A stretch of 64,000 nt of DNA. It comes from Parabacteroides merdae ATCC 43184. GTDB lineage: Bacteria; Bacteroidota; Bacteroidia; Bacteroidales; Tannerellaceae. The stretch lies in assembly GCF_025151215.1 (NCBI RefSeq), contig NZ_CP102286.1, forward strand, positions 2,046,001 to 2,110,000, in the 5' to 3' direction. Each line of letters opens with the position of its first letter. Position 1 is the stretch's first letter. Positions 34,200 through 43,522 of this stretch are shown here, one piece after another. The position numbers and the translations under genes are program-made. A model generated the notes under the pieces. The model did not search any database. It had not been told where the DNA came from and saw only the letters and a program-made list of their open reading frames with translations.

Positions 34200-35651
34200 T
34201 TATTTTAACCGTACCGCTTCCCCATATTTGCTAATATCGATCAATTTATAAGTATCGACCTTGATTTTACCGCGAATGAGTTCGGGAATATTGAAAGAGA
34301 AGAGAGAACGTTCATAATAGTCCATCTCTTTCTGAGGCAACAGGAAAGGTTTGCCGGGAACACCATTTGCACCCAGATAACAAATGTAAGGCCGTGTATA
34401 CAGCCCGTCATTCCGACGGCTACTGAAAACGAACCACCGGCTGTTGCTGCTCCAGGAATGATAGCTTTCGACATCGTTGCTGTTCACTTGGAGAAGGGAA
34501 TCTGTTTTACCTGTCAACATGTCCAATAGTCGCAAATCCGCATCCTTGTGCCAGATCGAGAAGTTGCCATAGTCCGAAACCGTGTACATCAGAAAACGGC
34601 CATCGGGAGATACTCTCGGCAGCTTCGCGCTCCGTCCTTCCTCATTAGCGTTGTAAAGCGTATCTATCGTCTGGCCGAAACTCCGTTTTTCCGGATCGAA
34701 AGCTATGCTTTGCAGGTTGTAACGGATTTCCCGATATGACTCAGGCATCCGGCACGCCGGTGCAGAACAGAAATACAACCGTCTGCCATCCGGAGAGAAT
34801 GCCGGAAAAGTCTCCATATTCTCCTCCGAAGATAAATGGGGAGCTGTTACGATTTCATGTTTCTCCACATCATAGACCACGACATCCGATCGATTGTCGA
34901 ACACTTCCACCCGGTTCGCATCCGAAAGGTGAAAATCCTGTTTCGTATCATTCGTCGAGAATGCAACATATCGCCCGGACGGATGCCAGGCGGGATAGAC
35001 CAAAGCGGAAATAGTCCGTTCGGTCTTCGTATCCAGCTTCTCGATATCACCATCCGTCAGTATGTAGGTCCCGGCATGTAGCGCACGTTGGTGGAAAAGC
35101 ATCCGATCCGGATTCTGCATACAGAAGGAATGGCAGTTCATACAATTATTATTCGTCTGCTTATTGTCGAGAAAGGTTTCTTCCGTAAAATCCTCCAGGC
35201 AACGCTGGTAAATCCCCATCCTGTTCCACATCCGGTAGCCTGGTGCGATACGGCGATAGACCAAATAGGGATCGATTTTATCTTTGATTACTTGAATGGA
35301 AAAAGGAGGATATCGAAACCATCTGTTATCTTTGCATATATAGATCCCGACCGTAAGGTTCCCTCCAACCGATGCGTCCAACAGCCGACGCCACTTCTTC
35401 TCCGGGATTTGGAAAGAACCGTTATCCGAATTCACCCGTATTTGCTGATCTTTGCCGGAGAATAGGGCGATTGCTTCGCAAGGTTCTTTCAGTTTGAAGT
35501 TCAGCGGAGCGATATTACAAGGGACCGCGACCCCTTTATAATCGGGAAAGATTTCTATTTCACCTTCCGTTTCCTCCGCATCGGGCAATCCACCATTGCA
35601 AGAGAAAAAGAAAACCGTACAAAGCCACAACAGAGAATATAAATACTTCAT
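34200..35651 (-). CDS. PD40/TolB-like beta-propeller lipoprotein with a CxxCH motif
   Basis: A 483-residue lipoprotein with lipobox FFSC (Cys18). The N-terminal 20-160 region holds Ig-like strands. NNCMNCHSFC places a C170-x-x-C173-H174 heme-c-binding motif. The rest is a TolB/PD40-like propeller with the repeated strand pattern YPAWHPSGRYVAFSTND, FPAFSPDGRRLYFCSA, RVSPDGRFLMYT and YHSWSSNSRWFVFSSRR. It is the last gene of the SusC-SusD-DUF6057 locus, 3 bp after DUF6057. Whether heme is attached is unknown; the Cys pair could instead bind metal. Function is not assigned. Confidence 0.78.
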   Translation of the reverse strand: MKYLYSLLWLCTVFFFSCNGGLPDAEETEGEIEIFPDYKGVAVPCNIAPLNFKLKEPCEAIALFSGKDQQIRVNSDNGSFQIPEKKWRRLLDASVGGNLTVGIYICKDNRWFRYPPFSIQVIKDKIDPYLVYRRIAPGYRMWNRMGIYQRCLEDFTEETFLDNKQTNNNCMNCHSFCMQNPDRMLFHQRALHAGTYILTDGDIEKLDTKTERTISALVYPAWHPSGRYVAFSTNDTKQDFHLSDANRVEVFDNRSDVVVYDVEKHEIVTAPHLSSEENMETFPAFSPDGRRLYFCSAPACRMPESYREIRYNLQSIAFDPEKRSFGQTIDTLYNANEEGRSAKLPRVSPDGRFLMYTVSDYGNFSIWHKDADLRLLDMLTGKTDSLLQVNSNDVESYHSWSSNSRWFVFSSRRNDGLYTRPYICYLGANGVPGKPFLLPQKEMDYYERSLFSFNIPELIRGKIKVDTYKLIDISKYGEAVRLK

Positions 35652-35654
35652 AGA

Positions 35655-37427
35655 CTATCCATTCAAATTCTTACAATAATAATAAAACCAAAAAGTGTCT
35701 CCATATTGCCGGTAAAGCCAAGGCAGCCCGTCTGCGCCATTTTTGATCTTCAGAATATCTTTCTGGAATTGTTTATAGCGCTGCACTATCTCAGGCCGGA
35801 TGGAAACCCAGTCAAGGACAGAAAGGTCCTCAGTCGCCAAAACCAATGCCGCCTCCTGAAAATGAACAGGAAGGGACTGTCCCGGCAAAAATCTACCGGC
35901 ATGGGACAGGAATATCTTGAACTTCTCCATTTCCTTTGCCAGCAGATAGGAACAACCTAAATATTCCCATGCAACCCGGTTTACGCCTGGTTCCGAAAGA
36001 TGTCCAAACCAAAGGCTGTCGATGCCGGTCAGGCAAAGCAAATTGTCCGGCTGAAAGACCGGTATTGTCTTTACGGCAAGCTCTCCATCCTGCCCGATCT
36101 TTTCGGGATGACGAATATAACCGGCATATTTTTCCGCCCAACGCCGATATCCCGGCAACCGGCCGAGTATACCCAGATACTTATCCGCCAAAGCAAAATC
36201 TCCCCGTATCAAGCTAATCTTGACCAACCGTTGAAGCAAGCGGGGACTTCCTCCTCGCTTGGCAAGTGTCAATCCTTCCATCGCATATCCTTCCGAAAGG
36301 CTGATATCCCCGATCATATAATGGATATCACTCAACAGGCAACTCATATAATAAGTCCGGTCCCAAGAAGCCAAAAGGCTTTGCGGTCCTTTCTGGTCAT
36401 AACGGAACAACCGATCGCCCAAAAGGCCTTTTTGAGCCAATGCCATATTCAAATAGTTTAGGCTGACATAATCCGTCTCCTCCTTCTCCGGATGTTCACG
36501 GATAATCGTGTCCCAGTCATTCCTTTGCTCCCAAACGGACAACTCGTTCATCCGGTTGTTCCGGACTTCATACGGTCCGGGCAGACAAAATGCGGAAAAG
36601 CAAAACAGGACGACCAACAAGCTTCCCGCAACAAATACTTTCACCGAACGCTTTCCTTTGGGAAGAACCTTCATCGTATAAGCCGTTGCAAACAGAATCA
36701 GAAGCAAGACGACAAAACGGATCCAGATAAAATAGACATAAGAATCCGGCTGCAACTGGGACTCCTGATACCTTTCCGAATAAATCCCGTCTGTCAACGG
36801 AATACCGATAGCCAAACGAATACCGATATAAGCCAACAACACCCCAGCCAAAAACACAGCAAGCGAACCAGACCATTTCCTCCTTCGGCACAAAAGACTC
36901 ATGCAAACCACGACCAGACCGTAAAGTGCCGCCAACTGGCCAGTCAAACCATAGATAAGAAACACACTCACCACACCATAAAACAACTGCACCTTCATTC
37001 TCCGTATACGGATAAAAACATAAGAGAATAGCAGAAGCAGGATCAGCCCGACCGTCCCGTCCAACACGTAAAAAGAGCTCGTATGGGCCTTCAGCAATCC
37101 TAAAACAGGAAACAAGGCAAGCAACAAATTATATCCGCGCGGTGCGATTTCCTGCAAAAGCAGATAACACAAGAAACCGGCCACACATAAGAAAATACTG
37201 TTAACACACAAGACAAACAGGGAAGCAGTATAATATTGAACCAAAGCCTGCCCGACCACCGTACAAAAGCCACCGGGGACAGACAGCATATCCCGGATAA
37301 CCACCCATTCGGGAATAAACAACTGCACCTCTTCCTGCCGTTGGAACGTGGAAGTCCCGAACGACCAAAAGAAAAACCAAAGTCCGATAAATACGAACAG
37401 CCAAAATACAAGCGTCCTCCCAGTCAT
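35655..37427 (-). CDS. DUF6057 membrane protein
   Basis: A 590-residue protein. The N-terminal 300 residues form about eight to ten hydrophobic helices. The C-terminal half is soluble with helical repeats resembling TPR, for example ALAQKGLLGDRLFRYDQKGP and ADKYLGILGRLPGYRRWAEKY. The family is typical of Bacteroidota loci and is found with PD40 propeller proteins, as here. It is translated 3 bp before the propeller gene, indicating tight coupling. The function is unknown; a membrane-bound partner of the lipoprotein is a reasonable guess. Confidence 0.72.
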   Translation of the reverse strand: MTGRTLVFWLFVFIGLWFFFWSFGTSTFQRQEEVQLFIPEWVVIRDMLSVPGGFCTVVGQALVQYYTASLFVLCVNSIFLCVAGFLCYLLLQEIAPRGYNLLLALFPVLGLLKAHTSSFYVLDGTVGLILLLLFSYVFIRIRRMKVQLFYGVVSVFLIYGLTGQLAALYGLVVVCMSLLCRRRKWSGSLAVFLAGVLLAYIGIRLAIGIPLTDGIYSERYQESQLQPDSYVYFIWIRFVVLLLILFATAYTMKVLPKGKRSVKVFVAGSLLVVLFCFSAFCLPGPYEVRNNRMNELSVWEQRNDWDTIIREHPEKEETDYVSLNYLNMALAQKGLLGDRLFRYDQKGPQSLLASWDRTYYMSCLLSDIHYMIGDISLSEGYAMEGLTLAKRGGSPRLLQRLVKISLIRGDFALADKYLGILGRLPGYRRWAEKYAGYIRHPEKIGQDGELAVKTIPVFQPDNLLCLTGIDSLWFGHLSEPGVNRVAWEYLGCSYLLAKEMEKFKIFLSHAGRFLPGQSLPVHFQEAALVLATEDLSVLDWVSIRPEIVQRYKQFQKDILKIKNGADGLPWLYRQYGDTFWFYYYCKNLNG

Positions 37428-37547
37428 AATCCCATCGTTTTCGTTAAAAGGAAATGAAACAAAAGAAGAGAGGAAGTCGCCTTTTGACGACTGTTCCTCT
37501 CTCCCCCGGTCTAAAGAGTAAAATTATACCTTATAGTCTTTCACATT

Positions 37548-39269
37548 CTACTTACTGCCGTAACCCGGGTTCTGTTCCAGCAGGTTATTAGCACCGATCA
37601 GACTGTAATGGATCGGGAAACGATTCAGGTTCGGATTGTTCGTCGCCTTATGATCCCACCAGTCTTCCGTCACATAGGCATCCCAACGGATCAAGTCCGT
37701 ACGGCGGCGCCCTTCGGCCAAGAATTCCAATTGCCATTCGTCCAGCATACGGTATTTGTCCAGATTAGCAGCCGTTACAGGATCGGGATCGACTCCGTCT
37801 TCGAAATAACGCTTGCGGACTGTATTGATCAGATCGGCAGCCCCCTGTTTGTCACCGGCACGCATCTTGCATTCGGCCAGCATATAATAGATCTCGGCCA
37901 AACGGATCACAGGTACGTCCGGATCGCCTTTCCGCTTGAACTCTTCCTGAGTCGGACGCGGACTGCGTTTCGTCACACGTACCCCGGAGTTTTCTTCTGC
38001 CGTCGCAACCGTCGAAGGTAACGAAGCCACATCCGGATAAAGCGGATCTTTTCCTACCTTGGCAAAATGAGCGATCTGGTCGACAACCGTGATCACCTCT
38101 CCGGCATACTCGCGCGTACCTGTGCAAACCCATTCCGGATTCAACGGATTCACCAATTCACCCACAATAAACATACCGCGATATTTGCCATTGCCTTCAT
38201 ATACATAAGGTTGCTTACGGATATCCTTATCATTGAACTTCGCATACGCTCCACCCAGCTTATATGGATAACGCTTACCCGTAGGATCGAGACTCGGCAC
38301 CAGTCCGAGAGCATTGTCCGAACCGGAACCTTCCAGTCCACCCAGATAGTTCTTATAGTTGTAAGGAACCATCATGCCCCAATACATGGCATCCGTCTCG
38401 GTCTTTGCATTCTGGCTGGGTACGGACCAGATCAGCTCAGGACAACGTTCGTTGTCAAATCCGAATATGTTCGTCCAATCCGTTTCCAATGCATACTGTC
38501 CGTACTTACCGTCGATAATGTCCTGGCAGATCTGGGCGGCTTCGGTAAACATCTCCTTGCCGATATAAGACTTGGCATTGAAATACAAACGAGCCTGCAA
38601 AGCTGCACCGGCTGCACGATGGATCGAACCGGTTTCCATCCCTCCCAGCTCTTCCTTGATCGGAAGATTCGGAACGGCTATTTTCAATAAGGAATCGATG
38701 AAGTTAAATGTCTCGACATCCGTCGAACGTCCTTTCACTTCGCTCTGTGTCGTCGTGTACAAAGGCACCCCTCCGAAGAAGTCCAAACCGTCCAAATAGA
38801 AAGAAGCAGCCAACGTACGTTGCTGGTTCAACATGGATTCGCGCGTACCCTCTTCAAAGCCCAATGCATCGAAATCGACATTTTCCAAATCTTCCAATGC
38901 ATCCCAAGCCAAAGCGACTCCCATCGCAAAGTTGGTCCAGCCCGTCTCGACACGCGTCATGTCTTCCGTATACTCATGATGATGGAATTTCTGATAGACG
39001 GCCCCGTCATACCAGTCGCTACCACGCGTAGGCAGACAGAACTCATCCGTCCCCAGTTCCTGCAACAACCAACGCGGACTGTCGTGGGCAATGTACCAGC
39101 GCCAGTGAGTAAACGGACGGTTGAAACGTTGCCATACGGCATCTTGTGAGCTATAAAAAGTCTCCGGGACCACCTGCGAATAAAAATCAGGTTCGACACT
39201 ACAGGAAGTAGTGCATAGCAGGCAGATCACTCCGGATAAAAACAATTGGAATATATTTTTCTTTTTCAT
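37548..39269 (-). CDS. SusD/RagB-family surface glycan-binding lipoprotein
   Basis: A 573-residue lipoprotein with lipobox LCTTSC (Cys23). The SusD fold is shown by the N-terminal segment ETFYSSQDAVWQRFNRPFT, TPR-like helices such as AAGAALQARLYFNAKSYIG, and the C-terminal signature EIYYMLAECKMRAGDKQGAADLINTVRKRYF, followed by DEWQLEFLAEGRRRTDLIRW. It captures a carbohydrate at the cell surface and covers the SusC channel encoded 14 bp upstream. No glycoside hydrolase lies in this locus, so the substrate cannot be inferred. Confidence 0.93.
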   Translation of the reverse strand: MKKKNIFQLFLSGVICLLCTTSCSVEPDFYSQVVPETFYSSQDAVWQRFNRPFTHWRWYIAHDSPRWLLQELGTDEFCLPTRGSDWYDGAVYQKFHHHEYTEDMTRVETGWTNFAMGVALAWDALEDLENVDFDALGFEEGTRESMLNQQRTLAASFYLDGLDFFGGVPLYTTTQSEVKGRSTDVETFNFIDSLLKIAVPNLPIKEELGGMETGSIHRAAGAALQARLYFNAKSYIGKEMFTEAAQICQDIIDGKYGQYALETDWTNIFGFDNERCPELIWSVPSQNAKTETDAMYWGMMVPYNYKNYLGGLEGSGSDNALGLVPSLDPTGKRYPYKLGGAYAKFNDKDIRKQPYVYEGNGKYRGMFIVGELVNPLNPEWVCTGTREYAGEVITVVDQIAHFAKVGKDPLYPDVASLPSTVATAEENSGVRVTKRSPRPTQEEFKRKGDPDVPVIRLAEIYYMLAECKMRAGDKQGAADLINTVRKRYFEDGVDPDPVTAANLDKYRMLDEWQLEFLAEGRRRTDLIRWDAYVTEDWWDHKATNNPNLNRFPIHYSLIGANNLLEQNPGYGSK

Positions 39270-39283
39270 CTTACAATCTTGTA

Positions 39284-42200
39284 TTAGAAGTTAAACTGCA
39301 TACCTAATGTCCAAGTACGGACGACCGGATAGAAATCGCTCCAGAACTTTTCCGTTCCTTTATCCCAGCCCGTGATATCCACCTCCGGGTTCATGCCGCT
39401 ATAGCCGGTGATCGTGCAAACGTTACCCACCGTACCGTAAATACGAATCCGGTCGATCAGGTTGTTCGTGTACTTCTTCATCGGAAGCGTATAACCCAGC
39501 GTGATCGCATCGATTTTCAGGAATGTACCGTCTTCCAGGAAATAGTCGCAAATCTGCTTTTCGCCCTTGATGTGGTTGAACTTGCCGTAAGCGTCTTTCA
39601 AAACATTCAGGTTGCCCTGTCCCTGGATGCCGTAATACATATTGATCGTATTATACACGTCGAAATCGATCCAGCTACGCAGGTTGATGCCTAAATCGAA
39701 GTTCTTATAAGTCAAGGTATGGCTCCACCCGATAATCAGTTTCGGAGTATAGTTGCCTATATACTGTTTGTCGTTCTCCGTTTTCTGTGCAGCCGGGATC
39801 ACCTCGCCGTCCTTGTTATACAGCAAGAAACTGCCCTCGTCATCGAACCCTGCGAACTTCCACATATAGAAAGAACCGATTGTCGAACCGGCTTCCATAC
39901 GGGCTGCATCGCCCGGAGTTCCCGGAGCCACGAAACCATTACCGTTATGATAGGAGTTGTCACCCTCCAACGTCAGGATCTTTCCGGTATTATGGCTCAG
40001 GTTCATGCTGGAAGACCAAGTAAAGTCTTTTGTACGAATAATGTCGCCACCGACTTCGAACTCCCAACCTTTACTTTCCATACTACCGATATTCTGCATC
40101 TGGCTGCCCTGCGTATAAGGTGGCTGCGGGACCTTCACACTGAACAGAAGGTTATCCACCTCACGCCGATAGTAGTCGAACTTGCCATACAAGCGTCCTT
40201 CAAAGAAAGAGTAATCGACACCCAAGTTCCACTCCTTCTTTTCTTCCCATCCCAAATTAGGATTGACATTTTGCGATTTACCGTATGAGTACGCCCATGT
40301 TCCGTTCGGCATCATCCAGTTCGTGTCCGAGCCTAACATATTGGCCATATAAGTCGCACTAAAGTCATTATTACCGGTCACACCGTAACCGAAACGGATC
40401 TTCAAGTCGTCCAGCCAGTCAAAGTCTTTCATGAACTCTTCGTTCGAGATACGCCATCCTGCCGTTGCAGACCAGAAGTTCGCCCAACGGTTGTCGGCCG
40501 CAAACTTGGAAGAGCCCTCATGCCGGATAGATGCGGAAAGCATATATTTATCCTGGTAGGAATAATTGGCACGGGCAAAGAAAGAGAACAGACGTTCCGT
40601 AACCGATTTGCCGGAGCTCATGCCGGCCTTGCCATCCGTCAGGTAGCTGCCTTGCCCTATATCCCAGTACTTGATGCCATCGACCGAGAAATTATAGTTG
40701 TCCATACCGAAGTTTTCTCCGTTGACTTCAAAATAAGAATAACCGGCTGTTGCATTCAGATTATGTCCTCCTTTAAAGTCTTTTACATAAGAGAAATATC
40801 CTTCTGAAGTCAGGTTTTCCGTCTTGCTGAAAGCCAGGTGGGCATGCCCCTTACGCGAATTGTCAATCTCGCTTCGGTGTGTGCTGGGCCAATATTGGTG
40901 CAATTCCCATTGACGGTTTTCATACCCGACAACCTGCTGGTAATTCAAACCCGGAATAGGCTTGATATTCAACTTCAGGTTTACTTCCGGCTTGAACCAT
41001 TTATCCAATCCGTAGTAATCTTCCAGCATGGCATCCGCAACGACGTTATAGTCCAACGATTCGTTGATCCATACGTTATAGCCTGTTTCGCTATCCGGAT
41101 CGTACGGCGAGCGGGTCGGGTTGTTACGCATGGCTTGCTGGAAATTCGGATAGTGGTTGTTACGGGCAGCCTGGCGATAATCCACGGCCGGACGGACTTC
41201 CAGCCAATCATCGAACAACTTGAAAGATGCGTTCACACGTCCGCCATAATCCTGACGTTCGTCCTGCAACGCGATACCCTGGTTCTTTTCATAGAAGAAA
41301 GAAGTATAAACCTGTGCCTTTTCCGTACCCATTTCCAATGCAAGATGGTGTTTTTGGGAGAAGTTGCCCTTATTAATCAACTCATCCCACCAGTTTGTAT
41401 CGGAACCGTAATCCGTACCGATATTATGTTCGGCATATTCACGGCCGGACAACATTTCGGGAGCATTGTAGTTTTGTTTTTTCGTAAACTCGTTGCTGTA
41501 CGTGAGTCTCACTTTCCCGTTCGTATCCGAGCCGCTCTTGGTCGTAATCAGGATCACACCAGCGGCTGCACGTGTTCCGTAGATAGCACCGGCAGAAGCA
41601 TCTTTCAACACATCGATAGACTTGATATCATCCTGCGTCAACGAACGGATATCGCCACCAGGAAAACCATCGATCACGATAAGAGGAGCTTTTCCTGAAT
41701 TGATGGAAGTCATACCGCGAAGCTGGAATGTCGTACCGGAATTGGCACTTCCCAAGTTGTTCATCACCAAACCGCCGATCTTGCCTTGCAAGGACGCCGA
41801 GATATCCGCCCCGCTCACACCGACCATCAGGTCATCGGCCTTCAACGAGGTGATGGCGCTGGTCACCTGCTTCTTGTCCAAAGAACCATAGCCGATCACC
41901 ACAACTTCTTCCAATGCTTTGGCATCTTCAACCAGCTTCACATGGATGGTTGCCTGGTTGCTGACCTTCACTTCCTGGGTTGTATAACCGATAAAGGAAA
42001 TCACTAAAGTCGAGTTGTTGGGAACATTCTGCAAAACGACCTTTCCGTCCATATCCGAGATATTTCCGTTCGTAGTTCCTTTCACAACAACATTAGCTCC
42101 CGCTACCGGTCCCATTTCATCCTGAACCATAATTGTCACGGTCTTTCCTACTTGATCAGGCACTGCATTCTCTATCCGATCCGAGGTTAACAATTCAACA

Positions 42201-42322
42201 TTCTCACCAGCCGCAAATACTCCTGTCGTCAGACAAAAGAGCAGTCCGCAAGTGACTTTCGATACTCGAGATATTGAACCTTTCCTTCTTAGAGGATGGC
42301 CACAATTCTGTTTTTGTTGCAT
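39284..42322 (-). CDS. SusC/RagA-family TonB-linked outer-membrane protein (phase-variation candidate)
   Basis: A 1012-residue receptor with a CarboxypepD-reg-like domain (about 60-130: VQDEMGPVAGANVVVKGTTN), the TonB box region EEVVVIGYGSLDKKQ, plug, and barrel ending in TWTLGMQFNF. It lacks the N-terminal STN domain of the ECF-controlled copy at 54111-57680, so transcription is not linked to an anti-sigma factor. Its upstream region carries a 29-bp inverted-repeat pair (42495-42851) with promoters facing away, and I find no TAnnTTTG promoter pointing at the gene between 42323 and 42494. Expression may therefore depend on DNA inversion. Confidence 0.93.
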   Translation of the reverse strand: MQQKQNCGHPLRRKGSISRVSKVTCGLLFCLTTGVFAAGENVELLTSDRIENAVPDQVGKTVTIMVQDEMGPVAGANVVVKGTTNGNISDMDGKVVLQNVPNNSTLVISFIGYTTQEVKVSNQATIHVKLVEDAKALEEVVVIGYGSLDKKQVTSAITSLKADDLMVGVSGADISASLQGKIGGLVMNNLGSANSGTTFQLRGMTSINSGKAPLIVIDGFPGGDIRSLTQDDIKSIDVLKDASAGAIYGTRAAAGVILITTKSGSDTNGKVRLTYSNEFTKKQNYNAPEMLSGREYAEHNIGTDYGSDTNWWDELINKGNFSQKHHLALEMGTEKAQVYTSFFYEKNQGIALQDERQDYGGRVNASFKLFDDWLEVRPAVDYRQAARNNHYPNFQQAMRNNPTRSPYDPDSETGYNVWINESLDYNVVADAMLEDYYGLDKWFKPEVNLKLNIKPIPGLNYQQVVGYENRQWELHQYWPSTHRSEIDNSRKGHAHLAFSKTENLTSEGYFSYVKDFKGGHNLNATAGYSYFEVNGENFGMDNYNFSVDGIKYWDIGQGSYLTDGKAGMSSGKSVTERLFSFFARANYSYQDKYMLSASIRHEGSSKFAADNRWANFWSATAGWRISNEEFMKDFDWLDDLKIRFGYGVTGNNDFSATYMANMLGSDTNWMMPNGTWAYSYGKSQNVNPNLGWEEKKEWNLGVDYSFFEGRLYGKFDYYRREVDNLLFSVKVPQPPYTQGSQMQNIGSMESKGWEFEVGGDIIRTKDFTWSSSMNLSHNTGKILTLEGDNSYHNGNGFVAPGTPGDAARMEAGSTIGSFYMWKFAGFDDEGSFLLYNKDGEVIPAAQKTENDKQYIGNYTPKLIIGWSHTLTYKNFDLGINLRSWIDFDVYNTINMYYGIQGQGNLNVLKDAYGKFNHIKGEKQICDYFLEDGTFLKIDAITLGYTLPMKKYTNNLIDRIRIYGTVGNVCTITGYSGMNPEVDITGWDKGTEKFWSDFYPVVRTWTLGMQFNF

Positions 42323-42494
42323 TTTCTGTATTATTATAAAAAGGTTAATAATAAATCGATCTAAGCCTGAGGCTTATCACACTCTAAACAAGACTTAAAG
42401 TCTTTCTGTCAGTTTTCTCTATTCCTATCTCATAGGCCTATATATTTAAGTTGTCCATATAAACTATTTTTAATTAATACAGGCAGTTAAAATG

Positions 42495-42851
42495 ACTATA
42501 GTCTTAATAGAACTACGGTATTTGTTTTCGGATTTTATGATATGGTTTGAATATTAACAGAAGTGGATATAGGTCTTACTTTTCATCCCCTCAAACGAAG
42601 TTTTTCAAATAAATAAGTATATCTGCAGTAGTACATTATAAGCAGTTTGAGAACTTTCCAATGTCTCTTCCTTTGAAACTTTTTGGAAATCAATCTTTTT
42701 ATTTGGATATTTTTGTTTAATTTTACGCCCAACAGAATGGTATTGTTAAAACATATCCGAGGTAAGAGTTTGGTAATGTGTTTTTAATGAATTTTCAATC
42801 ACAATACACGGTAGGTTTGTAAAAATACCGTAGTTCTATTAAGACTGTAGT
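42495..42851. repeat. 29-bp inverted repeat pair enclosing a candidate invertible promoter
   Basis: The left arm (42495-42523) begins ACTATAGTCTTAATAGAACT and the right arm (42823-42851) is its reverse complement at 28 of 29 positions. The enclosed 299 bp have promoter-type elements TATTTTTG (42708-42715) and TAGGTTTG (42812-42819) on the plus strand and none on the minus strand. After inversion they would point at susC, with a start near 42520 for the second. In the present orientation susC would be off. Confidence 0.8.
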
Positions 42852-43070
42852 TCTTTTCTTTCCAACAAGAAGTTTCTCCGATTGATTTTTTATAAAGGGA
42901 TGAAAAGGCTTTTCTGTACTTCTGCCAGCACAAGTATTCTGATAAATCAAAATAACACCCCGTCTCTATCTTACCGGACATTTTATTACCGATCAAACAA
43001 TTAGGCTGACACTTCAATATAGCAAGTCCGCCCTTACAGACTCTCCCGCAAGGTAAATCAAGCTACATTT

Positions 43071-43144
43071 GCATGTATTCCCTGCTCCATAGGCATATGT
43101 TCCAGGTTTCATAAGCATGTATTCGAGCATACATAGGCACATAC
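43071..43144. repeat. Degenerate 22-bp tandem repeats
   Basis: Three units of exactly 22 bp begin with GCATGTATTC, GCATATGTTC and GCATGTATTC and end in CATAG, CATAA and CATAG (43071-43092, 43093-43114, 43115-43136), then a partial fourth unit. Confidence 0.65.
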
Positions 43145-43172
43145 AGACAGAAAGATAAGGACCTTTTACAAC

Positions 43173-43210
43173 AAAAGTGCCGACCTTCATGCAAGAAAGT
43201 CGGCACTTTT
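43173..43210. terminator. Bidirectional terminator
   Basis: A perfect 12-bp stem AAAAGTGCCGAC / GTCGGCACTTTT with flanking A and T runs, downstream of the pirin gene. Confidence 0.75.
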
Positions 43211-43522
43211 ATAAGATCCGGTCCCCTATTTTGAGAAAAAACATTGCCGGAAACGTTCTATTTTGTCTGGAAGCATTTGCCGGACGGATAGTTCCGGATA
43301 ATCATTTTGCCTGCTATCCTCGACTATTTCTATCACGGCCGGCAGACATAAGCTGATCGGCATCCTTTCAGCAGACAAAAAGATTCATATGACTCCATTC
43401 CGGTGGCAGAACGGAAATCCTTATCTCCGCGAGAATACGATAAACACAGCCGTTCGATCCTTATCCCGGCTACAGCCAATAGAAACCGGAGCCTGTTTGA
43501 CGTTTTGTCATTTTGACAAAGA

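Larger units (their letters stand above)
42323..43522. other. 1.2-kb intergenic region between susC and the pirin gene
   Basis: No convincing gene on either strand; the longest open frames are short and cross the inverted repeat. It contains the candidate invertible segment (42495-42851), degenerate 22-bp tandem repeats (43071-43144) and a bidirectional terminator (43173-43210). The region is more AT-rich than its surroundings. Confidence 0.7.

Noticed and set aside
40838..41698. Long plus-strand open frame of 286 codons inside susC
   Set aside because: It is the reverse frame of a well-conserved SusC gene; the amino-acid composition is atypical and no family fits.
42799..43017. 72-codon open frame on the minus strand crossing the right inverted-repeat arm
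   Set aside because: It has no family resemblance, poor codon use and no ribosome-binding sequence, and it overlaps the repeat.
43211..43522. Remnant gene between the terminator and pirin
   Set aside because: No frame on either strand gives a recognisable protein; only short open frames and a small TTTGTCA-TTT-TGACAAA palindrome are seen.
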